Source: Cercis canadensis (Eukaryota; Streptophyta; Magnoliopsida; Fabales; Fabaceae). From it: a stretch of 64,000 bases of DNA. A program made the position numbers and the translations under genes. Shown one piece after another: positions 57,311 to 64,000 of this stretch. The notes beneath the pieces were generated by a model. That model had not been told where the DNA came from and made no database searches. It saw only the letters and a program-made list of their open reading frames with translations. Each line of letters opens with the position of its first letter. The stretch's first letter is position 1. The DNA lies in the NCBI GenBank assembly GCA_003255065.1, contig QAOA01000580.1, forward strand, positions 969,112-1,033,111. The letters run 5' to 3'.

Positions 57311-58236
57311 TAGTGGGTATCTTAGTGTTTACCAATTTAAAATTAAAAGAAAGAAAAACAGTGAAAACGAGTAGAAGAAAGAGAAAGGAGGGAATTGGGA
57401 TCTGGGAAGCAACAGATTGCATATACAGATAAAGTGGAGAACACGACAAGACAAAAACATTAACATTGACTGAAGTAGATCGTAGATCCGTGTCACACGG
57501 GTGGGTCCGAGACTCCCAGAGGCAAACAATGGTGAAGACACGTGTGTGATGTGTGGCTAGTGGCTACAACTGCTCAAGGGAAGCAAATTATTTTCCTATG
57601 ATAACATGGGGTCTTTGACCTAGTAATTACTCTTTTTAAAGTTATTTACGTAGTTATAGTAGACTGAAACTTATATACCGAAATATTATAGTTTTAGAAA
57701 AATAAAAATTAAAAAAAAAAGCNAAAAAAAAAAGTTGCTGGACGGCGTGGGCCCCACCGGACACGCCAGGGGACCCACGGCGCGTCCCAAAGGAATGTGC
57801 CACCCCTTGGGCGGCGTGTCCCTTCTTGTCCCATGTGGCAGTGCTGGCAGAGCTTGCGTGTGTGACCGGTCATCCTTCAGCCCCTGCGTCGCCACGTGTC
57901 GACTCCCCAACGAACCGATTTATGGCCGAATCAATGGGTGACACGCTGGGCTCTGTTGCATGCCTTTTTTTGGGCAACATTTCCTTCTTCCTCTGCTCGT
58001 CCGCCCCTCCCTTCTCACTTCTCCTTTGTTCATTTTGCTTCTTTGCTCCGTAGCTTCATTGCTTCTCTGGTGTTTTGCTTTTCTTCTTGCTTCTTTGTTT
58101 CTTTACTTCTTCTCATATTTTTCCTTTTGCTCTTGGAGTAGAATTTAATTTATTTTGTTACTTTGGGAGACTGTATCCACCAACAAGGTTGTTGTTCTTA
58201 TAATTTTGAGCTGAACTTAAATTTATTTTGACTATC

Positions 58237-60797
58237 ATGGCGGATCAAAATGTAGTACCAGGACCAGTAGACCTCACTCTATTGACTGAACAAAGAAATC
58301 ACATTTCGACGAAAGTGTGGAATACTGGAGTAAGTAATTTATAAATATTTGTATGAAATATTTTAAAGTTTTGTATATATATATTATTGTAATTTTATTT
58401 GTAAAACGTTATAATTTTTGAAGTAATAACTGAAACAGGTTGATATTGTTGTGCGTCCTCGATCTCATAATAGAATACGTAAACCTAATGCAAGAGTTAT
58501 GGAATACGTGACAATGACAGATTTTGGTGGGGTTGCAGAAATAGAACCCACAGTAATAGATGTGCAATTAATATCTGCATTAGCTGAACGGTGGAGGCCA
58601 GAGACACATACATTTCACATGCCCTGCGGTGAATGCACTATCACCTTGCAAGATGTGGAGGTGTTACTTGGTCTGCCTGTTGATGGCGATGCAGTAACAG
58701 AATACACCGATTACGCATGGAATGATCTTTGTCGCGAATTACTAGGCATCACCCCATCGCATTCGGCTTTAGCCGGAGGTAGGCTGAAGTTGAGCTGACT
58801 TGCACAGACATTTGGTCAATGCCCAGATGATACGACAGATGACGTAGTACAGAAATACGCTAGAGCATATATACTACGTCTAATTGGGATGTGGCTCATG
58901 TCTGATCGAATCAGAAATTATGTACATGTGATGTATTTAAAGTTGTTGGAAAATTGGGAGGAAGCTAGGGGATTTAGTTGGGGATCAGCTTGTCTTGCCC
59001 ATGTTTATAGGAGTCTCTGTAAGGCTTCTCTGGAGGAAGCTGACAATTTTCCAGGTTGCTGTTTTTTGATCCAGTGTTGGGCGTGGGAGAGATTTCCATG
59101 CATAGCTCCGAGGTGACTGGATCGTGAGCTCACTGGGCCGCTTGCGAGTAGGTCAGTACAGTAAATAAATTTTCAAGTTATTTACAATTTAGCTTTATTA
59201 TATTCTGATAATTTAGCTATAATAGACATAATTAATTATGCAATTTTTTTTATTGTAATAGACGTAATTAATTATAGTGTAATATTGAAAACATGTTAGG
59301 TGGAAAGCCCCTTTAGATTGGACCCATATTGCCGATGAGTCAGACCAAAAGGGGTATAGATGGACCTTTGATCTACTTGGCCCTGATGATGTAAGAATAC
59401 TTATTACTGATAACTAATTTAAGTTATTTATTACTTGAGTTTTTTGTATGAAATATTAATACACTTATTGATATTTGATGTTAACAGATTGTGTGACAGC
59501 CATATAGTATGCATTGATGACACTGTTGCCCGATTATTGTGCTAGAGGGCATGCGATTTGGGCTGCTAAGGTGCCATTGATATGTTATTATATCGTGGAA
59601 CACCATAATCCAGATCGGGTTGTGCGCCAATTTGGGAGTAGACAGCACATTCCACGAGAGATAACTATTTATGATACACAGTTACACAATATCAACATGA
59701 GAGGGAAAGAGACGACGTTGTGGTCGTTGCACCATGTTCACCACAATGGCGTGTGGGATGATCGAAGTGTACGGGTTATTAATTTAGACGAGCCATTTGG
59801 TGTGCATCCCGATTATATAGGATGATACTTACGTATAACGCGCCGGTGGATAAGACCTGAAAATGCCATAGCTGCTAGAAAGGTTAGTTTATTATGGTTA
59901 CTTTGTTTGTTTATATTTTCATTATAAATTACTATATTTTTTTATTGAAGAAGTACTGATCTGTAACTAATTACAGCGCAGGTCCATTCTCATCCTCAAA
60001 CTGAGCAGGGTTGGGGGACTCAGCAGGGTTGGGGGACTCAGCATACTCCTCATCAACATCCTAGACCTCAACAGGGAGGGCCTCAGCAGGGTTGGACACC
60101 TCAGGCGGAGTGGCCTTACCAGGCTGCTAGTCTATCAAATGAGAGATATCAAGAATTTGTCACGCGCCTAACCGGAGTCTTTGTGGAGTTTGGGCAATTG
60201 CCACCAGTGATGCCGCAACCACAAACGGCCCCCGACCTGGCCGAATTAGTTAGGAATGCATCTGGGGCATCTGAGTCACGAGCAAGGTCATCCTGACGAC
60301 AGTCTGCCACACCAGACACCAGGGCTGAGCAGTGTTCGAGTTCAAGATCCCAGAGTTCATCACAATCTAGTCCTCTGTTAGATGATCTGACTACTTCAAT
60401 GGACGTGCTGTATCTGCCAAATCCAGTACCACTTACACATGATCAGAGCTTTTTTGATATGATGCCACATGCATATGATGCGGCATCATCTCCTGTATAT
60501 AATTGGTTTGGCGTTGATTCTCGTGCTCCTCCATCAGCGATTGACGCATATGCAGACCCGTATTCACAGGCTCATTTACCCGATGAATGGACCAATCTCA
60601 CGATGACTCCTCTAATAGCACGTGCGCCTTATGATCCGACGACGATGACTAGGACAAGACTCTTTGAATCAGGGGACATGGATGATGACACACCAGCACC
60701 GATCAGTCAACCTGGCGAGGAAGAATTGCCACCACGTATTAGAAGAGCTCTTAGATGTGGAACTGTAGGACATTTGTATCCACATAATAGACGTTAA
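58237..60797 (+). pseudogene. Plant mobile domain (MAIN-like) protein of a transposon, decayed
   Basis: Five exons with intact splice signals: 58237-58329, 58439-59151, 59300-59390, 59488-59882 and 59982-60797. Without its defects it would exceed 700 residues. The N-terminus MADQNVVPGPVDLTLL leads into the PMD fold (LISALAERWRPETHTFHMPC, GECTITLQDVEVLLGLPVDG, CWAWERFPCIAPR). The C-terminal part is a disordered Gln/Gly/Trp- and Ser-rich tail ending CGTVGHLYPHNRR. In-frame TGA stops lie at 58796, 59114, 59494, 59823 and 60294, and a 4-base GCAT deletion near 59511 shifts the frame. PMD proteins occur in transposons and, as host MAIN/MAIL genes, in silencing and genome stability. The role in the element is unknown to me. 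Confidence 0.8.
60004..60039 (+). repeat. 18-bp tandem repeat in the PMD gene tail
   Basis: Two exact copies of an 18-base unit encode QGWGTQ twice. Looser copies (PQQGG, PQQGW) follow downstream. Confidence 0.85.
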
Positions 60798-61114
60798 TTT
60801 TATGTTATTTGTGTACACATAACTTTATTGTAATTTATTTTTATGTTGTTTGTGTACCCACGTAATAGACTCATTTGTAGTTCATATGATGTAGTAGACT
60901 GTTGGGCAGATATATTATAATTTATTTTTCATTTACCTCAAACATGTCATTATCAAATTGATGCATATGCAAACCATTATAAAATTAAAATCAAATCGAT
61001 ATATAATTAAGCATTATGTCTCAGTAATCAAATCTACTGGATACAAATAACAAAAGCAGGGATAAAAATAACATCAAAATAATAAAATGTTATACACCAG
61101 GTAATTATAATCAG
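60798..61114. other. Spacer between convergent PMD and transposase genes
   Basis: About 320 bp of AT-rich DNA holding both 3' ends. No structure beyond that is seen. Confidence 0.5.
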
Positions 61115-63920
61115 TCATGGATCAGACATCCTTCTAAATTGACAATTTCGTCTATTATGCCCTTCTTGACGACAAATACTGCACTTAATGATTGTTCGTG
61201 TTCTGTTAGAATCTCGCCAATCCATTTCATTTCGAATACGATTTATAACAGGATGACCTTTCTTCTTAAGCATCGTGGGGTTGAGGCTTATATTTATTCT
61301 CGGGATCTCTGGCCAGTATTCCGATCCACCGATTGGCTTAAATTGACTACGATATGCTTTGACTAAATTGTCAATTGAGTAAACTGGATCCACATAATTT
61401 CATTCATTGAGCGAAGCAAATGCACAAGCAGATATTGCATGCGAGCATGGCAAATGTAGGGCTTTAAATTTATCGCAACTACACCTCCCCTCATTCAGAT
61501 TGACAATAAACGTCCGTCCAGCAGTCCTGGTTCTCATATTATACATCTCCTCTACCTCAAATAAACCGGTGTCCCTATTAAACAAGCGAGGTTTATGTGA
61601 TGACGTCTCTCGTGTGTTATCCCGCATTTTAGTCATTGCATATTCGGTCCACCGTTGTCCAGCAGCTTTCATATTACCAGCTTCGTCCCGTTTTTTAGTA
61701 AAAATGACATTCAACTTGTAATTTGTCGCTCTAACTAGGGCTGTAATCGGCATGTTGCGAACACCATTTAATGTGTCATCAATGTTCTCAGCTAAATTAG
61801 TAGTCATCATACTGTAACGTCTCCCCTCAGTATCTCCTTGCAAGGTCCATTTCCTCTCATCCAAATTTTTTACATAATTTCATGCTTGATTATCTTCGCA
61901 TCGATTTTGAATATCTCTCATAAGCTCTTTAAATTTAATGGTTTCAAATTGACTACCTGTAAAATTGAGTCATGACATTTAATATTAGGATTGACTCGTA
62001 AGTAAACTAAATATATTGTTTTGCTAATGATAAATATATTCATGAAAATTTAGGCATACCTGCAGCGTATATCTTCGTCTTTATGGCTTTATTTTTGAAA
62101 TGTGTATTCCAGTTGCTGACGACATGTCGCAAGCAGAAGAAATTGTGCGCAAGTGGAGGACTCCAACCCACACTAGCATCTGCAATTGAAGATAGTATAC
62201 TTACATGATGATCAGAAATTATCGCCAAATTCTGTTGTTCTCGAACAACGTGCTTACGCACTAAGGTCAAAAACTATGTCCATGCATCTTTAACTTCGCC
62301 TTCGACAATAGCAAATGCAAGAGGTAATGGTGACCTGTCGCCATATTGTGTTGAAGCAATCAGCAGTGTACCGCGATATTTGCCACTCAAGAAAGTTCTA
62401 TCTACCTGAATCACAGGCTTACAAAAAGGAAATGCATCAACACAGGCTTGAAATGTCCAAAAAACACGGCGAAACAACATCTCTTGAACATTTGAATGAC
62501 TTCTGGCCTCATTATTATCTAACAACCACTGAACAACAGTTTCAGGATTTGTCACCCGCATTGCTGCCATCCATCTCGGTAAAAGATTATAACTCTCTTT
62601 CCAATTGCCAAATAATTTTTCAATACACTTCTGTTTTGCTAACCATGCTTTCCTGTACGATGCTCGGTAGCCATATTCTGCCAATATTCGCTCATGTATC
62701 AACTTAATTGATACATCAGGATTCTCCTCAACCATCCCATGAATGCTCGACGCAATCACATAAATATCTAACTTCTTGTGATCTTGCGTTATCATGGCAT
62801 TTGTACAAGTATGAGGACCGTTATACTTTCTGATCTCCCATAATCCGCTCTTACTCCTTTGACATGCTCGAACCCTCCAATTACAACTAGTAGCTTTGTT
62901 TGGACACTCAACATTCCATGCTGTTAAATGCGACTCTTTCACAACAAATGACTGGTGCACCTGCATTGAATATTCTTTCACAGCAAGTTGAACATCATTT
63001 TTTGTTGAGAAGTGTTGCCCAATTGACAATTCTCGACCTCTTTCCCACTCTCCATGTTCACCTGATATCTCAGTGTCATCTCTAATTTGCATGACATCCC
63101 AGTTAACTTCTGAATAAATCGGCAAAGGTTCACTGTACTGCAATGGTTGTACCATTTCTGGTATCGGACCACCGGATTCATATCCCAATGGTTGTACATT
63201 TAAATCCAAACTAGCTTCATTTTCTTCATCACTGCATACTTTATCTTGTTCTAACATAACATCTTCATCATCACTTGATGTAATTAAAGGATCACCACTT
63301 ACTTGTTCGCCTTCGTCTACTACTAGATCCAGATTTGTTTCATGTTCTTCAATGCCTCTCCACTGTCCAATCTCTGAATTGAACCACTGTTCATCACAAC
63401 TATAGTCATGACTTTCCGTCGGATGAATATTTTGACTCGAACTAAGCATGCCAGATTGTAATCCAGCCAAGTCAACATGTGGCCGATAACAATTGTCAGT
63501 TTCTACTCCTGTTTGACTATGCACTTGAACTGAACAAGGTATTGAACTTGGCCCACCAACATCAGCTTCATCGATCTGAAAATTACTGCCATCATGTTGC
63601 CTGATTTTAGTCTCAATAAAAAGCTCCATTGCTCCGAGATTAGCATGCTGTTTGTGACTTTCATACATGCATATTACATCCTTATCACCCATGAGATCAA
63701 GTACACCATAATATAAGGGGTTAGCTGACATTGGAAATCTATATTTGATGTTCTTGATCACTTTATTAGGATTAAGACATAATTTTCGCTGTATCAGCTC
63801 CTTAAGACTATATAGTCTAACTTCACGCTTCAACATCATGCATACAGGATTCGCACTTTCATATGTAATTCCTTGTTCTCCCTTATATACTCGACCATTA
63901 TGATAAATGAAGATCAACAT
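61115..63920 (-). pseudogene. MuDR-type MULE transposase, decayed by three stops
   Basis: Two reverse-strand exons, about 63920-62060 and 61956-61115. The first 548 codons are open from ATG 63920 (MLIFIYHNGRVYKGEQG). The order is: an N-terminal MuDR-associated region; the plant MuDR zinc-ribbon-like domain (GQHFSTKNDVQLAVKEYSM, CNWRVRACQ, GPHTC); the MULE catalytic domain with PVIQVDRTFLSGKYRG and IISDHH (Asp residues of the DDE-type core); a SWIM finger (CSCDKFKALHLPCSHAISAC); and a C-terminal CX2CX4HX4C knuckle (CSICRQEGHNRRNC). Stops interrupt it at TAG 62274-62276, TGA 61880-61882 and TGA 61400-61402, each where Trp is plausible. All else stays in frame, so inactivation is fairly recent. 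An upstream exon beyond the window is possible. Confidence 0.85.
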
Positions 63921-64000
63921 TTTTATCCTAAATTTCAAATGAAATATATCATATTTCATGAATAATAATGTATAATAATATACAATACTCATAACAAGTT

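Larger units (their letters stand above)
55798..58236. other. P5CS upstream region and left flank of the MULE
   Basis: AT-rich, with two MITE-like repeats (separate entries). At 57735-57960 the sequence turns GC-rich, with a CACGTG at 57893, and a CT-rich stretch follows to about 58135. That part probably belongs to the end or promoter of the MULE whose PMD gene starts at 58237. An N gap lies at 57723. No inverted repeat partner is inside the window. Confidence 0.45.
58237..64000. mobile_element. Mutator-like element (MULE) with PMD gene and MuDR-type transposase, partial
   Basis: Two genes face each other: a plant mobile domain gene (+) and a transposase gene (-), separated by about 320 bp. 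This convergent layout parallels the maize MuDR element, where mudrA and mudrB also converge. The right end lies beyond the window. The left terminal repeat is probably within 57.6-58.2 kb, but cannot be proved without its partner. Both genes contain in-frame stops, so this copy is not autonomous now. Confidence 0.75.

Noticed and set aside
57735..58148. Several overlapping open frames before the PMD gene
   Set aside because: They reflect GC-rich and CT-rich composition at the presumed transposon end. None matches a protein family.
58796..61402. Idea that TGA is read as Trp in the MULE genes
   Set aside because: The genes have spliceosomal introns and are nuclear, where TGA is stop. A TAG also occurs and one gene has a 4-base frameshift, so decay explains the pattern.

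Overview
The window is nuclear DNA from a flowering plant, most likely a eudicot. It is AT-rich, its genes are split into many short exons with GT-AG introns, and the gene families (MATH-BTB BPM, WAK-like kinase, phytocyanin, plant bifunctional P5CS, plant mobile domain) are plant ones. I cannot name the species. Fourteen or so single Ns mark unsized gaps. Several are flanked by near-identical direct copies of the same sequence, which looks like unmerged contig ends rather than biology.

Left part (1-19.8 kb): a four-exon BPM-type MATH-BTB gene (+), a 67-residue conserved plant protein (-), about 6 kb of gene-poor DNA holding a GC-richer block with six TGGGCC/GGCCCA motifs, then an 11-exon RCC1-repeat gene (+) whose upstream region has a dense group of ACGT-core boxes.

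Middle (19.8-38 kb): a 1.5-kb element with long terminal inverted repeats, an 8-9 bp target duplication and two captured gene fragments (Pack-MULE-like). Next come a three-exon WAK-like receptor kinase (+), a phytocyanin gene (-) broken by one Trp-to-stop change, several kilobases of AT-rich DNA with MITE-like inverted repeats, and a GDP-mannose pyrophosphorylase gene (+) with a long leader intron.

Right part (38-64 kb): a tandem pair of p32/MAM33-family mitochondrial protein genes (+) in a duplicated unit of about 3.9 kb. The second unit carries a MITE into which a sibling copy has inserted. Then a 20-exon P5CS gene (-) with two GC-AG introns. The window ends in a Mutator-like element (MULE) carrying a plant-mobile-domain (MAIN-like) gene facing a MuDR-type transposase. 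Both genes are decayed, and their premature stops fall largely where Trp is expected.

The host genes are independent plant loci, not an operon: ubiquitin ligase adaptor, cell-surface kinase, GDP-mannose supply, proline synthesis, mitochondrial matrix protein. The most interesting material is the transposon content, above all the PMD plus transposase element and the gene-capturing element.
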